Shown in pieces: positions 1 to 10,115 of a DNA stretch of 64,000 bases. The stretch comes from Kingdonia uniflora (taxonomy: Eukaryota; Streptophyta; Magnoliopsida; Ranunculales; Circaeasteraceae): contig JACGCM010001844.1 of assembly GCA_014058105.1 (NCBI GenBank), positions 3,844,001 through 3,908,000 of the forward strand, written 5' to 3'. A program made the position numbers and the translations under genes. Position 1 is the stretch's first letter. Each line of letters starts with the position of its first letter. Under the pieces are notes generated by a model. It had not been told where the DNA came from and did not search any database. It saw nothing but the letters and a program-made list of their open reading frames with translations.

Positions 1-341
1 AATGGAGTGTAGTCTGTGGAAGCTCGAGGAGTGGTTCAGTAGGCCCAGAAAACACTAAGCAATTCATCCACCCATTGCCCCATTTTGTCGTCAAGACGCT
101 TGTGCAACCCTGATTTGATGTTTTTGTTAATGACTTCAGCTTGTCCGTTGCCTTGAGGATAATATGGTGTGGATGTTATGAGCTAGATTTTGTATTTATG
201 GAGGAAAGCAAGTACTTTGGCGCTGATGAACTATTTGCCATTATCGGAGTGTATCATATGCGGACAACCAAACCTGGTGATGATGTACTCCCAAAGGAAC
301 TTGATGACTTCATTTTCATCAGTATCCCTCTAGAAGTCATA
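1..341 (-). pseudogene. Integrase core fragment, inverted
   Basis: Read on the minus strand this is a Ty3/gypsy integrase core: a segment resembling FLWEYIITRFGCP, then HSDNGK with a catalytic Asp, [10 protein letters not shown] with the catalytic Glu, and [14 protein letters not shown] followed by TTPRAS. Two or three stops interrupt it. It lies in the opposite orientation to the pol C-terminus that starts at 343, so an inversion or a second element's fragment joins here. Confidence 0.85.
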
Positions 342-342
342 T

Positions 343-534
343 AACAAGCGAGTTCGACCACGAAGTTTCAACATCAGAGATCTTGTACTTTAACGTGTCA
401 TACAGCCTTCGAAGCCTCGAAATACCGGCAAGCTGGCTGAATCCTGGGAAGGACCGTATGTCGTGTATGATAAAATCGACAAGGGTTCATACTACCTGAT
501 GACAGAAGACGAAGAACCTCTACTAAACCCCTAG
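343..534 (+). pseudogene. Element A pol C-terminal end
   Basis: One frame from 346 to the TAG at 532-534 reads the end of a Ty3/gypsy polyprotein: R-S-F-N-I-R-D-L-V-L, then GKLAESWEGPYVV, a typical post-integrase GPY/F-type module, and ends ...EEPLLNP. A single TAA interrupts it near 391. There is no chromodomain after the GPY/F-like motif, in line with Tat-type elements. It belongs to element A because the repeats, antisense genes and LTR follow in the expected order. Confidence 0.85.
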
Positions 535-648
535 AATACAATGTAACTAGTCTTATACAGAAGGCTTCGGCCTCCACCTTGTTTACCTGATGTAAACACA
601 AAATAATCAATAAACAGTTTTTACTCTCTGAACTTTATCTCCTGTTAT

Positions 649-1830
649 CCAGTGAATTTCTTGGTTAAGCCTAAGTATCATGTCAACCCTTCGACCCTAC
701 TGATACTTGGGGGCGACCTTAAAATTTTTCAAACTTTTAATTTGGAACAAACTTGAGGGGCACGAATGGTCGTAAGACCGGACCCTCGGGAATGTATTGG
801 GGGCGAACACGTTCTACTTCTATCAGGCTTAGGCTATTGAAGTCCAGTGAATTTCTTGGTTAATCCCAAGAGCAATGCCAACTTTTCGACCCGACTGACA
901 CTTGGGGGCGACCTTGAAAATTTTCAAACCCTTAATTTTGAGAAAACCTGAGGGGCATGAATGGTCGAGAGTCCGGACCATCGGGAATACATTGGGGGCG
1001 AACACGCTCTAATTTGAAATGGCTTTGGCCGTCAAAGTCCAGTAAATTTCTTGGTTAAGCCCAAGTGCCATGTCAACCCTTCGACCCGACTGACACTTGG
1101 GACGACCTTGAAATTTTTTAAGCCTCCAATTTTGAGCAAACACGAGGGGTACGAATGATCGAGATCCAGACCCTTGAGAATGCATTGGGGGAGAACACGT
1201 TCTACGTTGATCAGGCTTAGGCCATGAAAGTTCAGTGAATTTATTGGTTAAGCCCAAGTGTCATGTCAACCCTTCGACCCGACTGATACTTGGGGGCGGC
1301 CTTAAAAAATTTCAAACCTTCAATTTTGAGCAAACTCAAGGGGTACAAATGGTCGAGAGACTGAACCCTCGAGGATGCATTGGTGGTGAACACGTTCTAC
1401 TTCGATCAGGCTTAGGCCGTCGAAGTCCAGTGAATTTCTTGGTTAAGCCCAAATGTCATGTCAACCCTTCGACCCGACTGACACTTGGGGGTGATCTTGA
1501 AAATTTTCAAACCTCCAATTTTGAGCAAACTCGAGGGGTGCAAATGGTCGAGAGACCGGATCCTCGAGGATGCATTGGGGGTGAACACATTCTACTTCGA
1601 TCAGGCTTTGGCCGTCGAAGTCCAGTAAATTTCTTGGTTGGGCCTATGTAAAATGTCAACCATTCGACCCGACTGATACTCGGGGGCCACCTTGAAATTT
1701 ATCAAACTTCCAATTTCGAGCAAACTCGAGGGACAAGGATGGTTGATGGAACGGACCCTCGGGAATGTATTGGAGGCGACTACGTTCTACTTCGATCAGA
1801 CTCAAGCTTTCGAAGTCCAGTTAATTCCTT
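649..1830 (+). repeat. 195-bp tandem repeat, six copies
   Basis: The marker CCAGTGAATTTCTTGG recurs at 649, 844, 1039, 1232, 1427 and 1622, and a decayed seventh start lies at 1817, giving a period of 193-195 bp. Each unit carries the same landmarks in order: CAACCCTTCGACCC, ACTTGGGGGCGACCTT, TTTTGAGCAAACTCGAGG and TTCTACTTCGATCAGGC. Open frames inside the array, such as 1235-1651, arise from the repeat and are not genes. It occupies the 3' untranslated position after pol where other Tat elements also carry satellites. Confidence 0.95.
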
Positions 1831-2210
1831 AAACTCTCAAGATACCATCTCGAAGCTCTTAAAGGTTTGATCACTCTGCAATCATTCTACACTTACAACA
1901 TATGTAGATACAAGTATACAAGAATATCAACAGTTTTGCTACATGCAAAACGTTTCAGTACACCATATATCAGAAAATCAGGCTCAACACAAAATAATTC
2001 AAATCAAGTTCAGAGCACACGTTAGAAATCCAGTATAGTAATTTAATGCAAATCAAGCCAACACAAACCAGTTTCAGTACAGTCTATATCAGCTGTTCAA
2101 AGAAATTACAAGTTCAAAGATCAAGTACAAAGAAAGTACAACATTGTTTAGATATTACAACCCAACAGAAAAATAAATAAAAAAATGGCATGGCACCCGA
2201 GTATAATACC
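1831..2210. other. Element A spacer, no gene seen
   Basis: AT-rich stretch between the 195-bp array and the end of antisense gene aORF1. It probably holds the 3' end of the aORF1 transcript. I see no coding signal or repeat. Confidence 0.6.
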
Positions 2211-4356
2211 TCATATCAGAGTGGCTGCACCACCTCCCCCTACAATTTCTTCAATGCCAGCATTTCCATTCGAAGGTTTCAACCCTGCACCATCAACGAT
2301 CACATCCGTTGCAGTTCTAACAATAGTACCTTTAACTACAGGAGCCTGCACGCCACCTCCCATACCTTCATCAGCAGCATCTACCTCTTTCCCCTCAGTC
2401 TGAACAACATCTTCAGCAATAGGATCTTGGGTAATGGGGAAGCATTGAAAATTTTTAGGATCATACCCCAAATCCTCTATGAACTCCTTCAGCCTGACGA
2501 CAACTGCACATTCATCATCAAATTGCCCTTAGAAACTCTCTTTCTGTTCTTTCTTTTCCTTATCCTTCTTAGCAAGCTTTGACGTTAGTACCTGCGCATG
2601 AGTATAGCGCTGGGCCTCGAATCTCTTCTTGAATGCATCATTGATAGCCGTCTGATCCCGCTTTAAAAGTTTATTCTCAGACAGTAATGATGCCTCAATC
2701 CCTCGAGCGATCTCTAGATTGTCAAGCATCTATCTCAGTTGTCGTGATGTTACCTCTTGGGCCTTGATGAAAGCCTGTGGCCAAGCATCTGTCTGCTATA
2801 ATAGTCGAGCCATCAGTATCTCCCAAAGTATGATACACTCAAGCAAAATTTTAGCATTTCAAAAATAAAATAGTTACCTGGTACATTGTCTTATGCATTC
2901 TCCTCCAGGCTTCGTCTGGGTCAGTGGCGCAGAGTGTTTCCATCGAAGCAGCCATGGCTAGAGCCTGATCCTCTCGCTCAGCCCCCGTCAGATCTTTGCC
3001 CGCATCCTCCGCATCATCTTTCCCCAGCGCCCTACACCTTTCGCCTTGAGTGACATTTTTCTGCTGTGACCTCAGAGACTCGGGAAAGACCTTTCCATTC
3101 CCCTTCTCAGTCTGTGTCGATGCCTACTTCGGCGTCAGTTTCGAAGTACCACAAGCTACTTCGGGTACTGTCGCTGCTTGCTTCGACGCCCGTTGCCCCT
3201 TCTGTACATACTTTACCTTCCTTGTCAATCTCTCCTCCTCCATTCCTTCGACAACTTTCGAAGCACCTTCGCCTCCCCTCTTCTTTGATGGTACGTTTTG
3301 ACACAGGGAATCTGTCTTCTTTTGTAGTTTCCTCTTAATACCAAGACTCTTAAACATAGAATTCACCCACTCCTCGTCCAAGTCGATTAAATCGTCAATA
3401 TAATCCCTCAGATTTTCCCAAATTTGGCTACTAGGACCTGTAGATCAAACAGAAGCATATTTATCAACCTATTCGATCAATATGTCAAAAAAAATCTTTG
3501 ACAGACAACTTACTTGGATTGTAGACTTTATTCTGTAACCTATAAGGGTCCTTCCCTTTGACATTCTCATAACAACCCCGTACTATAACTAAGTCTTTAT
3601 TCCACCCTCGACCCGTCGAACATAGATCAAACAACCAGGGCTTGTCCACGTGATACTGGATGCGATAGGTGCCCACATTTTGGTTCGCTTTTCTCGAGTA
3701 GAATGACACAACATCATACCATTCGATCAAGCTCCTCCCCTCGCTCCCCAATTTTATATTCATTCCCTCGATTACCTTTATCATCTCATAAAAATTTCTA
3801 TTCGTTTGAATTGGGGTAACCTCCCAAAAGTTCAACACCTCTTTCACCAGCCTGCAGAGAGGTAGTTCCATTCCTAGCCGAATTTTGCCTCTATACGCTA
3901 CTATACCCTCTCGCGATTTTGACTTGAAAGTAAACACTATTCCCACTGTATTTAACACCACCCCTACCTTCGACAGCTCAAATTTAGCCACAAATCGATC
4001 TAGTCTCAACTTCTCCCTAACTGAGACAGAACCCGTGGCCTCCTCCGAATCAGTTGATTCCTAACTATGATTACTCTTCTCCCCCTCTTCCCCTTCATTA
4101 CCCGAAGGCTCGACACTACCTCCGTGTCCTCCTCTATTTCCTCCTCATCCCTCTCCTCTGTTACTTGAACCTTTTGACGTTTACTACCTGAAACCCCAAT
4201 CTCAGGTACCGCAATGGAAAGTGGGGCATCTGCCACAATAATTAATTCCTCAACGTAGCTGCCCTCTGCCATGGGAGCATGACTAGATAAATTGGCCTCG
4301 TGTTTTTCTATCTCCTCGTCTATTAACCTTAATCTCGAAGACTGAGGGGTATGCAT
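2211..4356 (-). pseudogene. Antisense gene aORF1 of element A, spliced, decayed
   Basis: This gene lies on the strand opposite to pol. The inferred start is the ATG at 4356-4354, six bases after a leader-intron acceptor at 4363. Exons are 4356-3514, 3437-2878 and 2792-2211; introns 3438-3513 (76 bp) and 2793-2877 (85 bp) start GT and end AG, and removing them keeps the frame. The protein begins with an acidic and basic region, then a domain resembling Transposase_28 ('putative gypsy type transposon'), with PLCRLVKEVLNFWEV and, further on, GRGWNKDLVIVRG. A Lys/Glu-rich coiled coil follows (about 2529-2729), then a Gly/Val-rich end. Decay: a frameshift near 4010-4110, a TAG near 3121, a TAG near 2730 and a TAA near 2528. 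Function unknown. Grande/Tat-type elements are known to carry such antisense ORFs. Confidence 0.8.
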
Positions 4357-4362
4357 CTTATC

Positions 4363-4642
4363 CTACAGAAGAAGAGGCATGCAATTAGATCGATATATTT
4401 GACTATTACGTGTCAATAAATTACTTTCATCTACCCTCTCCCACTGATACAAGCACAGCCAAAAACTCAACCCCAATCTCAGTCCCACCATCAATACCCT
4501 CATAATCCCAAATGGGCTAGACCCCCAGTCACATGGTTTTCCCCTATCCTTGATCATACCCTCACAACTACAAACCTAATAGACCCAACATACAGATAGA
4601 AGATGAAGCCAAACAAAAATAGACAAAGGTCAATCTACATAC
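4363..4642 (-). other. Leader intron of aORF1 (element A)
   Basis: On the minus strand the donor reads CAG|GTATGT at 4642 and the acceptor CTTCTTCTGTAG|GATAAG at 4363, with a pyrimidine-rich run before the AG. The 280-bp intron separates a 5' exon downstream of the TATA box from the exon with the ATG at 4356. Inferred from sequence only. Confidence 0.6.
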
Positions 4643-4805
4643 CTGTATTAACGAAAGTACGCTCGAAACAACAAGTCAGCCGGTCCCTCAACAACAACTT
4701 GGTAACATCTCTCAAGCTTCATGAAACAATGGTGTAGGTTCTCCTTCTTTAAACTCTCTAGTTTTTGAAAATGGGTTACCGGGAACAGTGACTTTGTACT
4801 CACAC

Positions 4806-4814
4806 CTATTTATA
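4806..4814 (-). promoter_or_regulatory. TATA box for antisense aORF1
   Basis: Minus-strand TATAAATAG, about 160 bp upstream of the leader-intron donor at 4642. Position and orientation fit a promoter driving aORF1 independently of the LTR. Confidence 0.6.
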
Positions 4815-5506
4815 CCTCCTCAAAATTGCAAAAAACCGCCTCGATTCTAGAAATCTCCATCAGTACCACTACCCCACTACCCCTGCTTTTTGGCTGAGAG
4901 GTGTTTTATCAATTATACCCCCCCCTTACCCCACGTGCGCATCCCACGTTCACAAGTACAAAATATCAAATTCAAAAAGCCAAGTCGAACCTTCTGGTCC
5001 TTGCTCGAAGCGGTCAAATCAGATTCTTACATCAAATCACCCATTTTCTGTAAATCAAGGAAACATCATGATGACCTGCATGACACTATGCTCCAGGAAT
5101 AGTACCGCTCTGATAGGCCAGCTGTTTGGCTGTCAGTTCCTCCAGTCGAAGCCAACAGACCTTCGAAATAACTTCTTTTCATACATGAGTAATCATTAAT
5201 ATTGTGTCTCGAACATTCATCCACAGACAACCTAATATTCGATTTCCAAATATGTCAATTATTCGATTTCTTGCACATTCGACATTCGAAAAGACGATCG
5301 CGCCTAAATTACCTTCAAATTTTATGTCTTTCCTACTTACACACAGTTTAAAATTTTACTTTGACAGTTATCTTACAAACTTCTAATTTCATTATGGAAG
5401 ACGCCTTTTCACAGAACACTTAACAAAATAGTCAATATCAATAGAAAAATACAAGCACCCCTACATACCATCTTGTACAAATACTTTTACCATGTTAAAG
5501 AAGCCC
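4815..5506. other. Element A spacer between aORF1 and aORF2
   Basis: AT-rich, with a short C-rich run near 4916-4935. I see no convincing coding region or repeat. Confidence 0.5.
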
Positions 5507-5845
5507 CTATTTATTGATGGGATACTTCTTCTCGTACCCAGCCTCAGCATCTTCCCTGTCCACCATCTCCTCGGTCAATTCCTCCAAGAGAGCTAACCGA
5601 TCGCTGGGAATGGGGCCCATCATTTGTTGTACCCCCCACCAGTATGCATAGGCAATCCCACTAAGGGGTTCCCCTGGATTTACTTCAAGCAAGTCTGGCA
5701 TAGCCCAATCCAGACCTCGATCGCCAAAATACCACTGCTTCAGTTCTAGTATCTTCTCCCGAATACGAATGGCCCTTGCTGCCACCCATTTCTAGTACTT
5801 TGTTTTAGGAGCATTTTCGTTGCTTTAGGACAAAGACGCATACAT
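5507..5845 (-). pseudogene. Antisense small gene aORF2, copy a (element A)
   Basis: Minus-strand frame of 112 codons from the ATG at 5845-5843 to the stop at 5507. It has two early stops (after MYASLS and at KTKY*KW) and then reads open for over 90 residues, including LELKQWYFGDRGLDWAMPDL. It aligns with the second copy at 6517-6861 along its length (FGDxxLDxxMPDL, then PGEPxxGxxYAY), so the two arose by duplication. A TATA box lies about 50 bp upstream. I do not recognise the product; it is a small, probably soluble protein rich in charged and aromatic residues. Confidence 0.65.
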
Positions 5846-5894
5846 TCTGCTAGGAGAAGAAGGAACAGATGTGTAAAGTTCTCCTAAAAACACC

Positions 5895-5903
5895 CTATTT
5901 ATA
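5895..5903 (-). promoter_or_regulatory. TATA box for aORF2 copy a
   Basis: Minus-strand TATAAATAG, about 50 bp before the start codon at 5845. The same octamer precedes aORF1 in this element. Confidence 0.55.
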
Positions 5904-6516
5904 CTTGAAGGTACATTTAAACCCTCCCTAATCCCAAATTGCATTTATTACAGTCTTCAATTTTTCTCCTTGAAAACTCAGCAGTCCAAACTTTACAACT
6001 TCTCAGACATAACCATTTTATCAGTATGCGCATTTAAACCCCATTTCTGAGGTCCTACAGTCGACAAATTCCCAATATCGAACCATCGACCCCTTTTATA
6101 CATCCCCGCACAACCACTATGATATAAACCTCGAACTTTGAGAATTTAGAATCAATAATTCATTTTAATCAAATGTCGACCTATTTCCTCAATCAACACA
6201 TTACAACTTAAAGTCAGTTTCCCCTCGAAGATAACTGTTTCTACCTTTTACCACTCGCTCGAGGTTGGATGTTCGATCCTGCGCTTATAATCTATTCGTC
6301 TACCCAAGTCATATTCATCTACCTAAATTATCAGATACAGAACACATGATTCTAGTAAACTACTCTTTCATTTCAGTTACTCCAAAACCATACACATAAG
6401 AAAATAAAGAAGAGCGGAAGAAGAAAATCTATAGACATCGGTAACAAAAACAACAGAAACAGAAAAATACAGTCATACAAAACAAAACCCATCACCACTA
6501 CCACCCAGTAACCACC
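5904..6516. other. Element A spacer between aORF2 copies
   Basis: AT-rich with scattered TCGA-containing words. No gene or repeat seen. Confidence 0.5.
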
Positions 6517-6861
6517 TCATGAAGAACTCGCCCTATTGTAAGGCGGCCCAGATCCTCCGGTCGAGCCCTGCTCCTCCACCAACTGATCTTCTGCATGTAC
6601 AAGACATTCGGCCAAGCTCGATAGATAGAGATAATGCTCTTCAGCAGTTGCAAACCTCCACCGCAATTTCCCCAACAAGTAAGCATAGGATTCCCCATTA
6701 ATGGGTTCTCCAGGCTCCAACTCAACCAGGTCAGGCATGTCTCAGTCAAGTTCATGGTCGCCGAAGAACTTCAACTTCAACTCAACAGTTTTCCGCCCTA
6801 TACGACGGTCTCTGGAAAATCCCATCCTTTTCTGGTAATGGGTGTTGGGTGTGGTGTCCAT
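6517..6861 (-). pseudogene. Antisense small gene aORF2, copy b (element A)
   Basis: Minus-strand frame of 114 codons from the ATG at 6861 (MDTTPNTHYQKR) to the stop at 6517, broken by a single TGA at about 6739-6741 where copy a has TGG (LDW). I prefer the ATG at 6861 to an upstream in-frame ATG at 6933, because the latter lies only about 10 bases from the TATA box at 6941-6949. Key segments are ELKLKFFGDHELD, MPDLVELEPGEPINGESYAY and a Ser/Gly-rich tail. Product unknown. It sits next to the purine tract and 3' LTR. Confidence 0.65.
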
Positions 6862-6940
6862 GATGCTCTTCAGGAAACACAGAGGAAGGAAAAGAAAGTG
6901 ACGAAGAAGACTGTACAGCGTTACCGCCTTCATAACCCAA

Positions 6941-6949
6941 ATTTATAAG
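6941..6949 (-). promoter_or_regulatory. TATA box for aORF2 copy b
   Basis: Minus-strand CTTATAAAT about 80 bp upstream of the ATG at 6861. Confidence 0.45.
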
Positions 6950-7112
6950 CCCCATCAAGGTCATTTATTACTCCATAGCCACAAACATTTCTTTATTACC
7001 CTCCTTTATTACCTGTCACGGAACTCCAATATGCAACAGTCAACTGTTCAAATTCCAGCAACCTGTGACATTTCTTAACAAACGCCTTTACACCTATTTT
7101 CGAGATCCTTAC

Positions 7113-7126
7113 TGAGAGGGGACGAA
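7113..7126 (+). promoter_or_regulatory. Polypurine tract of element A
   Basis: GAGAGGGGACGAA lies directly before the TG of the LTR, as expected for the plus-strand primer of a retrotransposon. Confidence 0.75.
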
Positions 7127-7831
7127 TGTAGTAGCCTACTCGCAGCCTTCTACTTCAAGTCAAACACTTAAAGGCAACCTCGAATTCCATTCAATCTGTA
7201 AAAAAGCCTTCCAATGACTACTCGAAGACTAAGACTCGACTATGAACAAGCCTCGAAGATAAAGACTCCACATCAGCATCAGAAACACTTCAACCATATT
7301 TGTATATGGTCGAAGGCAGACATGACAGGCAGCAGCTCACCAGATAGGAACGGCAACATTGTTGGTCCTTATAGCTATAGTGATAGACCCAACAACTACT
7401 ACAATATCAGAGAATAATGCCAGACTCAACATTTCTGGCGTCAACACCAACTCTGGGATACCTGCCTGATACCAGGAGGGTACATATGTAATTTGACCTC
7501 CTATGATGACTCAACCCTCCCTATTTTCTATAAATAGGAAGGAGGGGGAAACATAGAGAGGTTACAAAATCTCCCCTTTGAGCCCTTACAGATTACATTT
7601 GATCACCCTGTATAATACCCAGTACTCAAACCTTCGACTACTCGACAGTAATATAAACTCTCTTAAAAATCTTCATCAAAGGTCGTGGGGCATCATATTT
7701 TAGGCCTCCACGAAGGCATATTGTCAGTAGATTTTCTGTATCGTTGATTACATGCTTGTATCCCTAGGATAAAAGAGAAGCCCCGTGGTGTAAGAGCCAA
7801 CTTCCCCTCCGTACGAAGTTAGGCTCCTACA
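7127..7831 (+). repeat. 3' LTR of element A
   Basis: 705 bp, from TGTAGTAGCCTAC to GGCTCCTACA, with TG/CA ends. A TATA box (CTATAAATAGG, 7528-7538) sits past the midpoint. No matching LTR occurs elsewhere in the window; the 5' copy should lie to the left. Sequence after 7831 belongs to the copia-1 leader. Confidence 0.85.
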
Positions 7832-7846
7832 AAATCTGAAACGACT

Positions 7847-8834
7847 ATGACAACGATTAAGGTGATGAATCAAGACATGGTGAAACTAGAATGCTTCGAT
7901 GGCTCTAATTTAACTCGTTGGCAAAACAAGATGAAATTCCTTCTAACAGCGTTAAAGAAATTATACGTGCTTGATTCGGAACATATACCAATTCTAAAAC
8001 CAACGGAGAATGATGATGAAGAATGCAACACGGAGTGTAAGAAACGTGATGAAGATGAACTAATTTGTCGTGGGCATATTCTCAATGCTCTTTCCAATCG
8101 TGTTTATGATTTGTACACTGGAACCACATCGGCGAAGGAGATTTGGAAGGCTTTGGAGTTCAAATACAAAGCGGAGGAGGAAGGTATGAACAAATTTCTA
8201 ATTGTTGAATATTTTGATTATAAAATGCACAACGACAAGCCCATACTTGTACAAGGTTATGAACTACAAGTTATCATGAATAAAATTCGGGCCCTAAAGA
8301 TTGAGGTTCCTGAAACTTTCCAAGTAGGGGCTATTATTGCAAAACTCCCGCGTCTAAGGAAAGATTTTAGGAAGAGACTTTTGCATAAATCAGAAGATTT
8401 TACTTTGGAACAAATCCAAAAACATATTCGTATTGAAGAGGAGTTCCTTCTTCGTGACAAAAGAGATGTTATGGAAAGTTCCAAAGTTAATCATGTTGAT
8501 TATAAGAATAATTTTGATAAGTTTAAAAAGTCTCTTAAACCTAAGAAGGATAATGGAAAATTTAAGAAAATTTTCAACAAAGGGAATTTCAAGAAGGCTA
8601 CTTGCTACGTTTGCGGGAAAAAGGGGCATTTTGCTAAAGAATGCCGATTTCGAAAGAAATTAAATAATAAAGAAAATATGATTGATAATGAGATTGTAGA
8701 CATGGTGACGGAAGTTAACATGGAGAGTACCGTAGCCGATTGATGGTTCGATACTGGTGCCACAGTACATGTCTGTAATGATAGAACATTATTCAAAAAC
8801 TATGAAGATGTTACTGATAGCTAGGAAATACGAT
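7847..8834 (+). pseudogene. copia-1 gag and protease
   Basis: The frame from ATG 7847 runs 298 codons to a TGA at 8741. Residues 20-200 are a copia gag (UBN2-like) capsid region (ECFDGSNLTRWQNKM near the start). Residues 253-266 are a zinc knuckle C-X2-C-X4-H-X4-C (CYVCGKKGHFAKEC), which binds RNA. Directly after the TGA, in the same frame, comes WFDTGATVHVC, the aspartic protease active site (Asp codon at 8750), so the TGA is probably a mutation inside one polyprotein. A TAG follows at 8821. The element would use it to package RNA and process its polyprotein. Confidence 0.9.
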
Positions 8835-10110
8835 GGGAAATCATAATTGCGGTAAAGTGCTGGGAAAATAAACCGTTGAACTTTTCTTCCCATCGGGAAA
8901 GAAAGTAACTTTTATCAATGTTTTGCATGTTTCGAATATACAGAAAAATTTGGTGTCCCCGAACTTAGTTGGGAAACAAGGAATTCGTGTTGTGTTTGAT
9001 TCCGACAAGTTAATCTTGTCGAAGAATGGGAACTTTGTTGTGAAGGGGTATTCATGTGATGGGATGATCAAATTAAGCATCGTTGAGTTCTTTTCTTTAT
9101 GGCATTGTAGCTTAGGTCATTTAAATTATAAATCTATTACTAATATGGTAAAACTTGGTTATATATCTTCTAATCATAATGATTCTAGTAAATGTGAAAT
9201 ATGCGTAAAATCAAAAATGACTAGAAAATCTTTTCCAAAAGTTGACAAAACTTTACATGCCTTAGAACTAGTTCACACCGATATTTGTAAATTAAATGGA
9301 GTTTTAACTCGTAGTGGTAAACAGTATTTCATTTCATTTATCGATGAGTTTTCCCGATATTTACATGTTTATTTATTGAGATCAAAAGACGAAGCTTTTA
9401 ATATGTTCAAGATTTACAAATCTTAAGTTGAAAATCAACTTAGTAAAAAGATTAGAATTCTTTGTAGTGATAGAGGTGGAGAATATTTCTCAAATGAGTT
9501 TTATATTTTTTGTGAAAAGCTTCATATTATACACCAATGCACATCACCTTATACATCTCAACACAATGGTATAACTGAAAGGAAAAATAGAACTCTTGTT
9601 GGTATGATTAATTCTATGCTTACTGGTACTAAGTTACTGCATACTTTATGGGGAGAAGCCTTATTTACCGCATGTCACGAGCAAATTAAGATACCCATAA
9701 AGAAACTTTCTACATATCCTTATGAATTGTGGAAAGGAAGAAAACCTCATCTTTAGTATTTAAAAGTGTGGTGGTGTTTAGCTTATTATAGAGTACTCGA
9801 TCCTAGTAGAACAAAATTAGGACCTCGAGTGCTTAAAAGCGTATTTGTTGAATATGCTCAAAATAGTAAAGCTTACAGACTTCTTGATTTAGATTCTAAT
9901 GTTATTGTAGAGTCTCGAGATGTTGAAATTTTTGAGAATATGGCAATTTCAGAGTCTAGAGTAGAGCACCAACTTTTTAGTTCTTTACCATTCGATGACA
10001 CTCAAATTCAAAAACCCAAGATGATGATTCTAGAGAAAAAAACAATGAACTACGAAGGAGTCACAGAGGGAAGAAACCAAAGTATCTTGATCCCAATTTT
10101 ATTGATTCTC
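8835..10110 (+). pseudogene. copia-1 integrase region
   Basis: It begins with a GAG-pre-integrase zinc module (HCSLGHLNY..., then C-E-I-C-V-K-S-K). The integrase core keeps all three catalytic acids: Asp in VHTDIC (9280), Asp in CSDRGGEY (9469) and Glu in ITERKNRTL (9577), with 35 residues between the last two. Stops at 9424 and about 9754 and a frame change near 8850-8920 break it. The C-terminal part (LKSVFVEYAQNSKAYRLLD) is the usual copia module linking integrase to RT. Confidence 0.9.
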
Positions 10111-10115
10111 AGGTT

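Larger units (their letters stand above)
1..7831 (+). mobile_element. Ty3/gypsy (Tat-like) element A, 3' part
   Basis: Left-truncated by the window. In element order it holds the end of pol, an array of 195-bp repeats, antisense genes aORF1 and aORF2 (two copies), a purine-rich tract and a 3' LTR. Downstream the sequence switches directly to the 5' leader and gag of a copia element, so A inserted about 15 bp before that gag start and its 5' LTR should lie left of the window. The Tat-like call rests on the antisense genes and post-pol tandem repeats; RT is not visible for this copy. Confidence 0.85.

Noticed and set aside
1235..1651. 138-codon plus-strand open frame
   Set aside because: It lies wholly in the 195-bp tandem repeat and its protein simply repeats every 65 residues.
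4890..5102. 70-codon plus-strand frame
   Set aside because: No domain and no counterpart; it lies in the spacer between antisense genes.
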